A stretch of DNA of 64,000 nucleotides from Typha latifolia (taxonomy: Eukaryota > Streptophyta > Magnoliopsida > Poales > Typhaceae): NCBI GenBank assembly GCA_019914945.1, contig CM034113.1, forward strand, positions 5,064,850 through 5,128,849, written 5' to 3'. The translations under genes were made by a program, and so were the position numbers. Below, piece by piece: positions 1 through 11,345 of the stretch (position 1 is the first letter of the stretch; each line of letters opens with the position of its first letter). Below the pieces are notes generated by a model. The model saw nothing but the letters and a program-made list of their open reading frames with translations, had not been told where the DNA came from and made no database searches.

Positions 1-245
1 GTGTGCCTCTTCACAATCCTATAACCCTATTTTGTGACAACATTAGCGCTTTACATATAATAGTTAATCCTATTCTTCATGCTCGTATAAATCAGGTCAA
101 GATCGATTATCATTTCGTTCGTGAGAAGGTGGGTCTTGGATCTCTTGTGACTAGATTTGCCACTTCCTAAGAACAGCTTGCAGACATTTTTACTAAACCC
201 TTACCTCTAGTTGTTTTTCATGGTTTATGCATTAAATTGGGTGTT
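1..245 (+). pseudogene. Ty1/copia RNase H, C-terminal fragment
   Basis: This is the last part of a copia polyprotein, entering from beyond the window edge. Read in one frame, it shows the RNase H landmarks CDNISALH, then HARINQVKIDYHFVREKV, then ADIFTKPL close to the end, which is the usual order at the C-terminus of plant copia RNase H. RNase H would degrade the RNA strand of the RNA-DNA hybrid during reverse transcription. An in-frame TAA lies just before the EQLADIFTKPL stretch, so the copy is dead. The family call is secure from the motif order; the subfamily cannot be told from this little sequence. Confidence 0.85.
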
Positions 246-870
246 GAGCCTCCCCCCAACCCAATTTGAATGAAGGTAAAAAGGTACTCCTGATAGTTGA
301 ACTCAATTCATATCTCCAAGAGCTTTCATATTAGCAAAAGATTACAAAATCTCTACAATAGACTCAGTAGAAGCTATTCAATGATTTCGAAGGTTGATTG
401 GCAAACTAGTCTACAATCTCTTCAATAAATTGTGCTGTTTTTATCATGGTTGGAAAGCTTTTCTCTAAGAGATTTAAGATTCTGAGCCTCAAATTACTGT
501 AACAAATTGACAACAACAATTAAGGCATTAGTTAGGATTTGTTTATATATTTTAGATCAAAAAAGATATGTAAATAGGTATGCCTTGTATAACTCAAAGG
601 AAAGTTAAAAATTTCTATAAATATGTATGAAAGACTGATCAGTGCTGATTAAGTGAGAAATGATAATACTTTGTTTGCATGCGTAGAGATTTTTTTTATT
701 CTTGCATTAATTGATGGGCTAGTCCTAGTCCTTGCAATTGAGATTTTGTGAGCCATTAGACAACTATATCTAAGTAGATTTAAAATTTTGGTGGAGATAC
801 ATAATTCTTAATTTAATTAGGTGGAAAAGACGTGGAAAGTCAAAATCAGACAGTAAGTCAGAAATTAAAG
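246..870. other. Copia-adjacent non-coding DNA, no intact gene
   Basis: The stretch follows the copia RNase H fragment and probably holds its decayed 3' region. One short frame at about 355-460 reads FRRLIGKLVYN, which resembles the start of a copia RNase H region (usually YRRLIGKLIYL); this could be a second scrambled copia piece. Nothing else recognisable was seen. Confidence 0.35.
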
Positions 871-1299
871 TTTAAATCCTCCTCCTTTTTTTGACAAAAG
901 GCAACGTCTGCTCTATTTCATTGAAACAAAATAAAAACTGCAACAAGATGAGCTTGTTTGAACTAAAGCTCAAACCAAACACCAACAAACAGTATATCCC
1001 CTTAACATCATTCAAATATTATCACAAACAACAAAGCCTTATCTAGAGGGTAAAAAAACCAAAAACTATACAACCAACATAAACCCAAAATAGCACTATT
1101 TAATTAAGATGGTCATAGCATCTGAGACTTCTTTCAGTGCTTATTAGAACAAAACAACTATGTCACTCTCGTATCAATTTTGAATGTCTACGATCTCTTC
1201 TTAGCCTTCTTCACCGCTTCCTCTCCTTGCAAGCCTGCCCAGCAATAGAGTAAAGAAATTATGCAATGTTGAATATTTTCGCAAGATCTGGCTTTATCA

Positions 1300-4200
1300 T
1301 TAATATTCCTTTCCAACTAGACACTCTAGATTAGGCTCACAACCTAAATAAGCAGCCACTTCCTCAACTCTTTTCTACTTGTCATCTTGGTATTAAAAAA
1401 TTAATCCTTAGCATGCTTAGGAGTATTTGTTAAACCAATAACAATCACCACATTTCCCATTAATTTCTGAACATATTTACACCTCACAAAAAGGTGGTCC
1501 ACAGACTCCTCTTTTACACAAAATATACATCTAGTAGCTCCACTCCAACCTCTTTTATGCAGATTATCTTTTGTCAAAATCTTATTTTGACACATGAGCT
1601 AAAGAAAAGCCCTAACTTTAAAAAAAAATTTTTAATTTTCATATCATCTGAATGTGCCGAGTTATGATACCACCATTATTTAGAAATCGATATAATGATT
1701 TCACTATATAAATTTCATTGCTCATAAGCCTCTATTTAATTCTATCTTTTCCTTCAGAAAAAAAAAAACCCAACTATTCTCCACCAGATTAATTCATGCT
1801 CCTCATTTTTTAGATGCTCAATGAGATTACTCTTAAAATTCAGATTCCAATTCTACCTATTCCAAACCTCCTGCACTTTAACTGATTCATTCCAAGCAAT
1901 TTCAAATAGTCTCTAGAACTAAATTGCTAAGCTACAATCACCACACCATATGTCTTTCTAAAATTTTATATCCTTCCTATTTTTAATTCATAACTTGTAC
2001 CTATCTAAAAAATCTTGCTTGTCCGCATCACTCCTCTCTAGAAATAAGAGACCCTACTAGAACCATCAAGAACAAAATCACCCACCTTGAGTCTTTTATA
2101 ATACCTTTGCATAATCATCTCCGCCCATAACTGATTATCAGAGTTTATAAGCCTCCACCACCATTTAGCCAACATAGCCTTATTCATATCACCTATGTTA
2201 GTAATCCCCAGACCCTCATATTCCTTTCTTTTACCACACGTTTTTCAATGAATTTGGGAATATCCCTTTTTAGCCCCCTTAGTACCATGCCAGAGAAATT
2301 CCTTTTCAATTTATAAAGTTTGTTATCACCCACTTAAGAATATTATAAAAAGATAAATAATAGAGAGGCATAGAATTTAATAAAGGTGATCCTCCCTCCC
2401 AAAGATAAGAGTTTACCTTTCCAGCCTGCTAGCCTTTTTTTTAACCTTTTCAATTACTGGAATCTAGTCACTCTTTTTCAGCTTTCTGTCATGTAGCGAA
2501 AGCCCAAGGTACTTAATAGGTAGTCTTTCTACCTTACAGTTCAGTAGTTTTGCAAATTTCTCTTCTTTCTCATTATTCTTCCCTATATACACAAGAGAAC
2601 TTTTATTAAAATTGATCTTTAACCCTAAAACAACTTCAAAGCAATAGAGAATAAATTTTACGATCCTAATTTCCTTCTCATCAGCTCGCAGAAAAATCAA
2701 ATTATCATCAGCATATCATAGATTGATAATACCATTTATTTTAACATCCTCCTCCAAACCTTTGATTAGACCTGCATTCTTTGCTTGATCAATCATTCTA
2801 TTGAGACCATACGCAATTATCATAAACAAGTATGAAGATAAAATGTCTTCTTGTCTCAACCCTTTTTGACACCTAAAATACTTACTCAACTCCTAATTTA
2901 GCATCATAATTGACCATCTAGTTGTTACAGTTTGCATCACTCAGCTTATCTAATTATTAGAAAATCCTTTCCATTCTAAGATATCTCTTAAGAAATCCCA
3001 AAACTTTATCATAAGCTTTTTTTAAATTCAGCTTCAGCAAGATCCCATCTTCTTTACTTTTTTTTACTCTAAAAATGATCTTATGAGCATAGGCCATGCT
3101 ATCAAGAATATATCTTTGTTTTATGAAAGCACTTCGATAACCATCCACTAACTCTCTAATCACACTGCAAAGTTTGGTAGTCAGAACTTTGGTAATGATT
3201 TTAAAGCTACAATTCAGTAGACTAATAGGTCTATATTCCTCAATCATTTTTACTCCAATTTTCTTTGGGATCAGAACTAGAATAGCATAATTTAGTCTGT
3301 GAAGACCCCCTTTCCCCTCTGCTATATCATGGAACATTTTTATCAGATCAAATTTGAGCATCTCCCAAAATTTATGGTAGAACTTTATACAAAACCATCC
3401 GGGCCAGGTGAAACTATTTTCAGCCATGTCAAATATAGTCTTAGAGACCTCAGCCTCAGTAAAAGGTTATCCTAGTCTCACTTTATCATCATTCTTAATT
3501 CTATAATTCTCCCAAACCTTCACTTTCATCCTGATCCTCCAGTCATTTACCTCCCAAAAAGGCTTCTGATAACAGTCCGTAATGTGTTCCTTTATCTGAT
3601 CCATATTACTAGCATACCTATCATTAATTAGTATAGAGCAGATTGAGTTTTTCTTTTCTACCATTCACAATCATATGGAAATAGGTTGTATTTCTATCTC
3701 CCTCAGTTAGCCATTGTTGTTGGGATCTTTGCTGCCATAGCAGCTCCTCCTCCTTATATGTTTGATTCAGATTTAAAATCAATTCAACTCTTGTATCATA
3801 CTTCTCTTTATTTAAAACTCTATTTTCCTCCTCAATGTCTAGATGGTTTTTGAAGACGAGTCCGAATCATCCCCCCACCAGCAGTGAGGCTCTCAAGCCA
3901 AATTTCTTTTGCTTTTGATCTTTCTTTTTGATGTTCTTACTCCAGCCTCTAAGACCTTGTCTAACATTCTTAATTTTCTGAGACAAGTTCCCAATTGCAG
4001 TATTATCTCTCACAGGAGTGTTCCACTATTTTTGTACCAGCTCTTCAAAATCATATTTATAGAACCAGTAATATTTTAATATGAAAATATTACTCTTTCT
4101 ACTAACCCTTCCTAAATCCACCAGTAAAGGTACATGGTCAAAGCATATCCTTGGTAGAGGAATGACCACTACCATGGGATATTCAATTCCCTATTTAGTA

Positions 4201-4810
4201 GATACAAAAACTCTATCAAGCAAAGCTAACATAGGATTTTCCCTCATATTTGACCAAGTGTATTTTTTTTCTATTTAATTTGAGTTTCTACAACTCAAGC
4301 TCATTTACAACCTAATTAAATAGTCTTCCCTCTCTCCTCTCACCTGCACTTCCTTTTCTATCAGATTGAAATCTGATAGCGTTAAAGTCTCCACCAACTA
4401 TCTATTTATCCCCTTTTCATTGTTTAATAGTTTTCAACTCATCCCAGAGAATTTGCTTATCATCTCATTCTTAGGGCCCATACACATTAACAACTACCCA
4501 TTCCATCCATTTAGCCTTCCTCGTAACCTGAATTGCCATAGAATGAGTAAATTTCACACTGTCTATTACCTCAAAATTAGTCTCATTAATTTCAATCAGC
4601 ATACCTCAAGATTTGTCCACTGTAGGAACATAATTCTAGAATGAAATCTGGCTCCCTCCTAGAGCCTTTAAACTTCTATCACTCATGACCATTTTTTTAA
4701 GTTTCGTACAAGCAAATAAAGTCCAAATGCTTCTGATATATAATCTCATTCGCTCTTCTTTTTTTCTCTTTATCTCCCAAACCTTTGATATTCCAAAATA
4801 GGCTCCTCAT
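1300..4810 (-). pseudogene. LINE ORF2: endonuclease, reverse transcriptase, RVT zinc finger; broken
   Basis: ORF2 nicks target DNA and copies the element RNA at the nick. The ATG at 4810 begins MRSLFWNIKGLGDKEK, the standard start of the plant LINE endonuclease, followed by LDFICLYET where the catalytic Glu of the usual QET motif is retained. The reverse transcriptase is visible at 3427-2957, with LVLIPKK, EYRPISLLN and LKKAYDKV (the palm region), and at 2700-2464 with GLKINFNKS and KYLGLSL. The zinc-binding domain lies at 1595-1401 (CIFCVKEESVDHLFVRC). Stops and frameshifts separate these pieces throughout, so ORF2 is a pseudogene. Confidence 0.85.
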
Positions 4811-5376
4811 GTTTCACCATCTTGACCCTCTTATTCTGTTGAGTCTTATCTCTTTAAGACTCCATATATTCTTCAACTCTCTCCCTCTCAAGGACTTTTA
4901 GAATTTTAGAATTTCTCTTCTTTCCTCATCAATGTTACCCAAATATGTCCCACAAGTATTAGCTATAGAGACTAATTTACAATCAGAAAATTTTGAAAAG
5001 CAAAGGCACTACATAAAAGGATCTATACCTGAATTACTCTTTCTCTTAGCTTGTTCCAAGGCCTTTATTCTCCCCACCTCTGTAATTTTCTATTGAGTCT
5101 TGTCTTTCTATCTTACTCTCCAGTTTTGATAAAATTTCTAATGCTCCTTCTAGTTGGCACTTTTGGAGACAAACTCTATTTCTTTCTTATATATTTTCTC
5201 ACTCTTATAGACTGTACTGCCTACAATGGTTCCACCTCCAAAATATTTTCCTCATTATAAATAGTCATGTGTCATTCATGTTCTTCTTCAATAGCCTCCT
5301 CTTGTTTATCAATCTCATCCTCCTCCTAATTATTATCCTCCAGTTCCACAGAGGCCTCATCTTGATTCATCTTTTT

Positions 5377-6916
5377 TCATGTCTCATCTTCCACAAAATT
5401 TTTTTTTCTTTTCCATATTCTTTCATTGATAATTACTTTTTTGTCCTCTATTAGTTCTTCAGTTAAATCCTCTAGAATGGTCTTCTCAGGAGAGTTCACT
5501 GACACATCCTCTCTTATTTTCATATTACTCTTTTCTTCTTTTGTATATGTCTTTTTCCTCAGTGTTTCTTTATGATATGTCTCCTTCTTTAGGTCTTCAA
5601 CCACCCTAGTATCTATTTGTGTCATTGAATGATTGTCCATTGACATATTATGCAAACACCTGGTCTGTCTCCCCATTTTTTCCTCTTTTCCAGCAGAACA
5701 TTTAGTCAGGGTAAATTTTTTCTCACCCCAACTTCCCCATGAGCTACTATGTTCCATGTTTTGAACTAATCTCTTCTTCATCCATTTGAAGTATTCCTCG
5801 GGCTTAGGTTTCTTCTCAGTCCCTTCTACCTCACAAGAAATTTTAAAAACCATACCCTTTGTGATCACAACTAGCCGAACTGGTATATCCACAATATCTT
5901 TCACCATTATTTTTAATTTAGCATATTTTAGATTTATCTTCATGCTGGTTTGATCATCAACCAAAATAAAAAATCCAAAAGTTTAAACTATCTTAAGAAA
6001 ATGAATATAGTTCCAACAATGTAACAAGATACCTAAAATACATATCCAAGTTGGCTCTCTCCTTCCAATCATCTTGGGAGTCTTCTCTACATTGAGAATT
6101 TCACTTGGGCAATCCCTAAATCTATGACCCCTAGCTGAGAAACCTCCTCCATCTTCTGCATTCGATGGGAAATCAACCAAGTACTCTTGACTTGATATTG
6201 CTTTAGCCCTCTAGATATGCTGCCATGACTACATCGCGTCCATACCAATTCTAGGTTGTTTGCCGATATCCAACCTTGTACAATAGTCACTATCATACAC
6301 AATTTCAGATTAAACTCATTTTGATGCATCTCCTCCAAAGCTCACAACATCACCACTGGAGATCCATCTCCTGTGAACTACTTCACCTCTCTCCCCATAT
6401 TGCACAATCTTGCATGATGACCAAATCTTCCACACTTGTGATAGAGTATGCTATTCTGACAATATGCCGCCTTATGCCCAAGATTACCACAACGGAAGCA
6501 CTTGTCAGTCCTCTAATTTTGATTTGGTGGAACCCTAACCTCTCTATATAATCTCCCTTGGGGTTCTTTCCAAACCCTAAAAGAACATCTTTGTAAAGAG
6601 GTTTGTTACTTTCCCCTATCTCGCCATCAAATCTCCTCTCATCCTTCTGAGGTGCACTCTTCAGAGACACCACCTCCTTGAAATCTCCATTATGCGTGAG
6701 AATATTTGACTCTTCTTTCAAGGATTTCCCACTCACCAAACCCCCAGATTCAAGAATTTTGGATTCAAGAATCTCGGGGCTCCATTTCTCTGTGATCGTC
6801 TTGCTCGAATCCACCTTCTCCGATGGGCTTTTTCCTAATCGTTGGGCCGAAATCGAGGTCTGGGCCGAGATCTTGAAATCGCCATCAAGGGAACCAGAGC
6901 GAGAACCAGAGCCCAT
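5377..6916 (-). pseudogene. LINE ORF1 (nucleic-acid-binding protein), broken
   Basis: ORF1 of plant L1 elements coats the element RNA and acts as a chaperone. The start chosen is the ATG at 6916 (MGSGSRSGSLDG), which opens a Ser/Lys-rich N-terminal region. A frameshift near 6500 leads into two adjacent zinc knuckles, CFRCGNLGHKAAYC and a second with HKCGRFGHHARLC, in which the first Cys of the second knuckle is not clear. Further pieces (about 6180-5990 and 5964-5377) contain ILGILLHCWN and a Lys/Glu-rich C-terminal third; the same landmarks recur in the LINE at 57880-58250. Several stops and at least two frame changes mean no full protein could be made. Confidence 0.75.
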
Positions 6917-7363
6917 CCTTTTCCCTCTAAAGGGGTTTTCGATGCATTTAAATCTTACTTGAATTCTAATCTTACTAGGTTGGAAAACTGATTATGAATC
7001 ATATTTAGAAAACTAAAACCAAGTGGAAGATAGAAACTTGAATACTACTCATACTATGAAAATTGAACTCAAGTAAAAAAAATATTAAAACCAAGTGAGA
7101 GTAGAAAATGTAAAGCCGAGAATCAATAGAAAAAAAAATAAAAATTTGACAAACATAATTAAAAGAATATTTTGCTGAATTATTTTAGCTTTTACTTTAA
7201 TTGCCAAAACATGTGTCATATCTATAGTGGGTTTGAACAATCTGGACAGAAACATAAGATTAGGAACTAAAATAAGTTAAGATAATCTTCAACTAATTTC
7301 CGAGATTGGTGGAGGTAGCTTATTATGGCTTAGTCAATCAAAGACTTCTTCTCACTTACACCC

Positions 7364-7615
7364 CTACAAATGGATGGGAGGAGGAACAACCATCAGTTTG
7401 TCATGAAGAAACAAGAATTGAGAAGAAGAAAGGCCTTTGGTGAAGATATCGACGTCTTTATTTGCAACCTTCACGCATACAAAGTGAAAATCAATCTCGA
7501 TATGCTTTGTCCGAACATGAAACACGAGATTTAAAGGTAATGCTAAGGCTCTAAAATTGTCACACCAAATAATAATAGGAGCAGAAAACAACTATATATG
7601 TAAATCCTTCGTGAG
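7364..7615 (-). pseudogene. Copia RNase H C-terminal fragment
   Basis: The minus strand reads SAPIIIWCDN, then VFHVRTKHIEIDFHFV, DVDIFTKGLSSSQF and LHDKLMV, which are the ordered landmarks of the copia RNase H C-terminus. The conserved Asp of WCDN is present. Just upstream, LLTKDLHI matches the usual LLxDLxIP block with a stop after it. The piece is fused by deletion to the gag fragment above it, so the sequence between gag and RNase H (about 3 kb in an intact element of this type) has been lost. Confidence 0.85.
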
Positions 7616-7639
7616 CATACATTAGGAGAGGAGCAAAGC

Positions 7640-8296
7640 CACCATACTCTTATGACAAAACTTTACGTTGATTGTCAAGTAAACTTCTGTTAGATAATAA
7701 TTTAGCTTGAAAATCATCAAAGGAAATACAATTTTCCCTTGTAGCAAAGGAAAGGGAAGTAATAAATGCATTATACAAAGGGTAGAGTCCATGTATATAT
7801 AAGAAATTAGATCATCATCAAGAATTCTCTTTCCGGGTGAGAGCTGATCTGCCCACACTTTGGCTTGTCATAGATATTCAAAACATTTTAAGATCTTCTT
7901 ACCGTGATGTCTAAAGTTGACGTTTTAGATGAGTTACTCGCGAGCGAGATTGGGATGCAACCTTATTCACAAGATGCACTCAAACTTGACGAGATGTTTT
8001 TAGACAATACACTCTCAGCCAAGGTAGTATTGATCCAGCTCAAGAGGAATTGATCCTTCTTTTGCTAAATACCATAGGCAGGATTAAACGTTATTTGTCT
8101 CCATGCCCAAAAATTGAGAAGGACAAGATTCCGATTTCCGAACCGTCAAAAATGCCATAAAGATGGTGACTCCAGAGCACTAGTACAAATTGGGAGAGCC
8201 AACTTGGATAATTTGTACCATCAAGCTTCACAGAAACATGCTAGACGATATTGGGAAAGTGATAGGTGGAATTGGTGGTATTTGTCAAAGCCATGA
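7640..8296 (-). pseudogene. Copia gag (UBN2-type) fragment
   Basis: The minus strand starting at the ATG at 8296 (MALTNTTNSTYHFPN) leads, after one stop, into VSVKLDGTNYPSWLSQFV, the classic N-terminus of plant copia gag. Frame changes follow, but the expected blocks appear in the right order: KDQFLLSWINTTLAESVLS, then WADQLSPGKRILDDDLISYI, then YNAFITSLSFATREN and FDDFQAKLLS. Together they cover most of the UBN2 gag domain that packages element RNA in the particle. It lacks a zinc knuckle because the deletion begins near 7640. The family assignment is firm; the sequence cannot encode a protein. Confidence 0.75.
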
Positions 8297-8399
8297 GAAA
8301 AAAAGGGAAGCAGAGTGGATCGAAAAAAAGGGTGTTAACTTGATATCTTTGATACTGTAAATGAAATAAGAAAATCAAACGGATGGGAATGGGATACGA

Positions 8400-8431
8400 T
8401 GTGTGTGTATGTGTGTGTGTGAGAGAAAGAA
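8400..8431. repeat. (TG)n microsatellite
   Basis: Alternating GTGTGTGT with one TA interruption, ending in GAGAGAAAG. It lies in the region above the copia primer-binding-like site. Confidence 0.9.
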
Positions 8432-8520
8432 GTGATTTAGACAGGAAAGGAAAGTTGAAGAAATGGTGCAACTTGGGAAATGAAGGACAGATGGCTCCAA
8501 ATATAGAGCACACCGTGCAT

Positions 8521-10010
8521 ATTTATTGAAAAAGTAATAATATATATATATATAATAATATTCTTATAGGAATCTTTAAAATAAGATTAATATTTAATAG
8601 TTTTAAAAATAATATTAAATTATAATTTTTTAATTAGATGTATCGAAATTATATTACACAAAATAAATATCAAAATAATCATTACACGTTATTATTAAAA
8701 ATATCAAAATTATATTATATAAAATAAATAAAAATTAATATTTATTAATAAAAATTATTAGGGATCTGCATCGGATTAGGTATCATAGCTCTCCAGTTCA
8801 TAGTCTTCGTATATAAATTCTCAAAAAAAGTGCAGCAATTTCACAAAACCCAATTAACCGGGCTCCAAAAATCTTGCCTAAAGTGCAACAGTTTTTTTTT
8901 TAATCATACTTAACTAAATCGGAGATCAAATTTGAAGATTCTTATGAGAAAAATTGCATAGAATTAGATAAGCTATCCAATGCTTTTTAAAATAATATAT
9001 ATATCAAATTTAGATGATAAAGATATGGCAAAAGCATACATTTATTCAATATATATATCATATCTTTATCACTTAAAATTCGGTTCATATGATGTTAAAT
9101 GCATTGAAAATTTTATCTAATTCTCTACGACTTTACATCCAATGAAAATCTTCACATCTGTTTAGTTAAATATAATAAAATAATAATAATTATACTTTAG
9201 TCAAGACTACATAATAGTTTTTAAGTTACAAATACATGAAGATTTTTTAAAACTAAACCAGACCATGAGAGGTATATTACGATTTCACCTAGATTATATT
9301 TTCTCTACAAGATCTTATCTCTACATTTTTCATATAAATGGAAGAGTTATTTGTAATACAAATGTAGCTTAATCTAAGGTCATACTATTTGCTATCTTTA
9401 GTGGGCTCTAAATCTTCAAATTTGTAGCCCGGGGAAGTTTCAATTGGGTTCCAAATTTTTAAATTTTCAGACAGGTAGAATTCTAATCGGGCTCCATAGC
9501 TGCCTCGAAACGAAAAAATTTGGATCCTGATTCTATTTATTTTCAGATTTTTCAAAATTCTAATTTTTTGCTTTTAAATATTTAATCAAACAATTTTAAT
9601 TTTGTCTGTATCCTTTATTAAATAATCTAGTTTATTAAACTGAGTATAATTAGTTTTACTAATCAATTTTTAACAAATATAGTACCGTTGGAAATATCTT
9701 ATCCGGACCTTTAAAATGAATATAATATTAAATTATTTTTGAGTTAATTTAAATTTTAAAATTTTAAATTACATATTAAATATTTTTTATTATTTAAAAT
9801 CAATGTGTCGGATAATGACTCAAAATTATTTTCAAATATAAATACTAAATATTAAAATATAGTAAATATGAAATACATCACACATTTAAAACCTTAGACA
9901 TGAAATAAATCATATATAAAATACATCAAATAAAAATTACATTAAAAGTTATATTACTTCATTCCCGTGCCTTTACCATGGAGATAACCTAGACTATTAA
10001 AAATATTTAT
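8521..10010. other. A/T-rich non-coding DNA
   Basis: No credible coding frame was seen on either strand. The stretch contains a short (TA)n run at about 8538-8553 and one long inverted-repeat element (8871-9208, listed separately). The remainder is unassigned A/T-rich sequence. Confidence 0.6.
8871..9208. mobile_element. Foldback/MITE-like inverted repeat
   Basis: The left arm (about 8871-9027) and the right arm (about 9058-9208) are imperfect reverse complements. Shared blocks in order are CTAAAGT, TTAACTAAA, GAAGATT, GAATTAGATAA, CAATGC and GATAAAGATATG. The loop is only about 30 bases. This is the structure of a foldback or long-TIR miniature element. No flanking duplication was identified, and a weaker echo (ACCCAATT/AATTGGGT near 8848 and 9443) suggests an even longer palindrome interrupted on the right. 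Confidence 0.65.
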
Positions 10011-10425
10011 AGAAATTTATATATAAGACCCTGCCTTTACGAAATTATGGTTAGCACCATATATTTCCACTATTTATAAATCAAGCCCTATAATTTAGTG
10101 AATATGTGCAGAAAACACCATATTATTAGATTAGTTAGTTAAACTTAACTAAACCTCTTGGTTAAGCTAACTATACTAAAAGAATTACAAAAATACTCTC
10201 AACCAAGTCATACTAAAGACATTATAGTTATTTTAGAAATAAAAGTATTTTAGTTATTTAAAAAAAATAAAATATTTAAATATTATTACGATGTTAGTTC
10301 AAATGTAACTCAGGGTATTTTTTGCACATATTCGCTAAATTATAAGACTCGATTCGTAAATAGTAAAAATGTAGGATATAAATAGTAATTTTATTAAAAA
10401 AAAGGGGTGTTATATGCAAATTTTC
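10011..10425. mobile_element. Foldback/MITE-like element with ~110-bp arms
   Basis: The left end (from 10011, AGAAATTTATATA) pairs with the reverse complement of the right end (AGAAAATTTGCATATAAC). Pairing continues for about 110 bases through CACCC/CCCTG, ACTATTTATAAATC, ATAATTTAG and GAATATGTGCA. The interior of about 190 bases is A/T-rich and non-coding. The target duplication was not clear. Confidence 0.7.
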
Positions 10426-10675
10426 TCAAGATTTAACATTCAATCATGATCTAAATTATATAACCAATAATAAAACTAAACTATGCTCAAGACTAAGGGT
10501 GTAAACGAGCCGAGCCTGAGCGAGCCGGCTCTGGCTCAGGCTCGGCTCGAAATTAGTTTCGAGCCTCACAATGTTGCTCAGGCTCGGCTCAGCTCAACCT
10601 GAGCCGAGCTCGAGCTGAGCCTAACCGAGCCCGAGCCGAGCCCGAGCAAAGCTCGAGCTCGATTAGAGGATGAGG

Positions 10676-10742
10676 CGGTGGCGACGTGGGCGGTTGCGAC
10701 GTGGGTGGTGGCGACGTGGGCGGTGGCGACGTGGGCGGCGGC
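10676..10742. repeat. 15-bp tandem repeat GGTGGCGACGTGGGC
   Basis: About four and a half units of the 15-mer GGTGGCGACGTGGGC (with G/T variants) lie inside hAT copy 1. Confidence 0.85.
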
Positions 10743-10767
10743 TTGCCGAAGGAGTCGGAGACGGATG

Positions 10768-10866
10768 GAGGAGGCCGACGACGGAGGAGGAGGCCGACGA
10801 CGGAGGAGGAGGCCGACGACGGAGGAGGAGGACGACGACGGAGGAGGAGGACGACGACGGAGGAAG
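10768..10866. repeat. 18-bp-type tandem repeat of GGAGGAGGAGGCCGACGAC
   Basis: About five units built from GACGACGGAGGAGGAGG with C or A variants lie inside hAT copy 1. A degenerate relative sits in hAT copy 3 (about 35870-36060). Confidence 0.85.
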
Positions 10867-11076
10867 GTGTGGCGCCGTGGTGGTGGCTTGCCGTCGTTGC
10901 CGATGGAGACCGACGGGGAGGGAAGAGTGAAGGTGATCGGGTGGATGAGGGTGAGAGTGAAGGTGAGGGTGGGGGAATTGATGATGGGGAAGGTGATGTG
11001 ATGGGAGAGGTGAAGTAATTAATGAGGGTGGGGTAGGTGAGGGTGGGGAAGGTGAGGATGAGAATGAGTTAGTGAG

Positions 11077-11111
11077 GGACACGTGGCAATATTTCCTTAT
11101 GCCACGTGTCC
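11077..11111. promoter_or_regulatory. Perfect 12-bp G-box hairpin in hAT copy 1
   Basis: GGACACGTGGCA and TGCCACGTGTCC are exact reverse complements 11 bases apart. Each arm contains the G-box/ABRE core CACGTG. The same hairpin is kept in hAT copy 3 at 50302-50336. A regulatory role is inference. Confidence 0.6.
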
Positions 11112-11345
11112 TTAGTCATAGGGACTCGGGCTATCGAGCCTATCGAGCCGAGCTCGAGCGAGCCGGCTCCGGCTCAGGCTCGGCTCGATATTAATTTCGA
11201 GCCTATTATAATGGCTCGGGCTCGGCTCAGCTCTGATCGAGCCGAGCCGGACTCGAGCTTCACCTGAGCCGAGCCCGAGCCGAGCCCGAGCCGAGCCCGA
11301 GCCGAGCCCGAGCTGCTCGTCAAGCCTGACAGCCCTACTCAAGAC

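Larger units (their letters stand above)
884..6946 (-). mobile_element. LINE (non-LTR, L1-like), nearly full length, decayed
   Basis: Read on the minus strand, the element runs from about 6946 down to a short A-run at 885-892 (Ts on the plus strand). It has the plant L1 layout: ORF1 with zinc knuckles (6916-5377), then ORF2 with endonuclease (from 4810), reverse transcriptase (about 3660-2460) and an RVT zinc-binding domain (about 1595-1401). Many stops and frameshifts break both ORFs. The 8-mer TTTAAATC occurs at 871-878 and at 6947-6954, just outside both ends, and may be the target-site duplication, although five or more bases separate the A-run from it. The 3' tail is related to the LINE ends at about 54441. 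Confidence 0.85.
6970..8520 (-). mobile_element. Deleted Ty1/copia element remnant
   Basis: Minus-strand copia remnant in which gag is joined almost directly to the last third of RNase H. Upstream of gag, the minus strand at about 8358-8343 reads GTATCAAAGATATC, which resembles the copia primer-binding site (TGGTATCAGAGC); sequence above it may be 5' LTR. Below the RNase H end, GTAGGGGTGTAAGTGAG at about 7367-7350 resembles a polypurine tract running into a 3' LTR. The protease, integrase and reverse transcriptase are missing. LTR borders could not be paired by eye. Confidence 0.65.
10494..11337. mobile_element. Non-autonomous hAT element, copy 1
   Basis: The element is bounded by 8-bp direct repeats CTCAAGAC at 10486-10493 and 11338-11345, the duplication length typical of hAT transposons. 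Its ends begin TAAGGGTGTAAACGAGC and, reading in from the right, TAGGGCTGTCAGGCTTG, forming an imperfect terminal inverted repeat of the TAGGG type. Subterminal regions are packed with GAGCCGAGCC / GGCTCGGCTC repeats on both sides, a usual layout for transposase-binding sites. It has no transposase and would need one in trans. The middle consists of G/C-rich tandem repeats, which produce long but meaningless Arg/Gly- and Pro/Ser-rich open frames on both strands. Confidence 0.92.

Noticed and set aside
4081..5454. Several plus-strand hydrophobic frames
   Set aside because: Shadows of the minus-strand LINE ORF1/ORF2 in A/T-rich sequence.
871..6954. TTTAAATC as a certain LINE target duplication
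   Set aside because: Only 8 bp of A/T-rich sequence and separated from the A-run by GGAGG; kept as a possibility, not a claim.
8114..8296. Plus-strand 60-codon frame (Arg/Trp-rich)
   Set aside because: Antisense of the copia gag N-terminus at 8296-8160.
10663..11082. Long open frames on both strands (Pro/His-rich and Arg/Gly-rich)
   Set aside because: They are translations of G/C-rich tandem repeats inside a non-autonomous hAT element; overlapping frames are equally open and no domain is seen.
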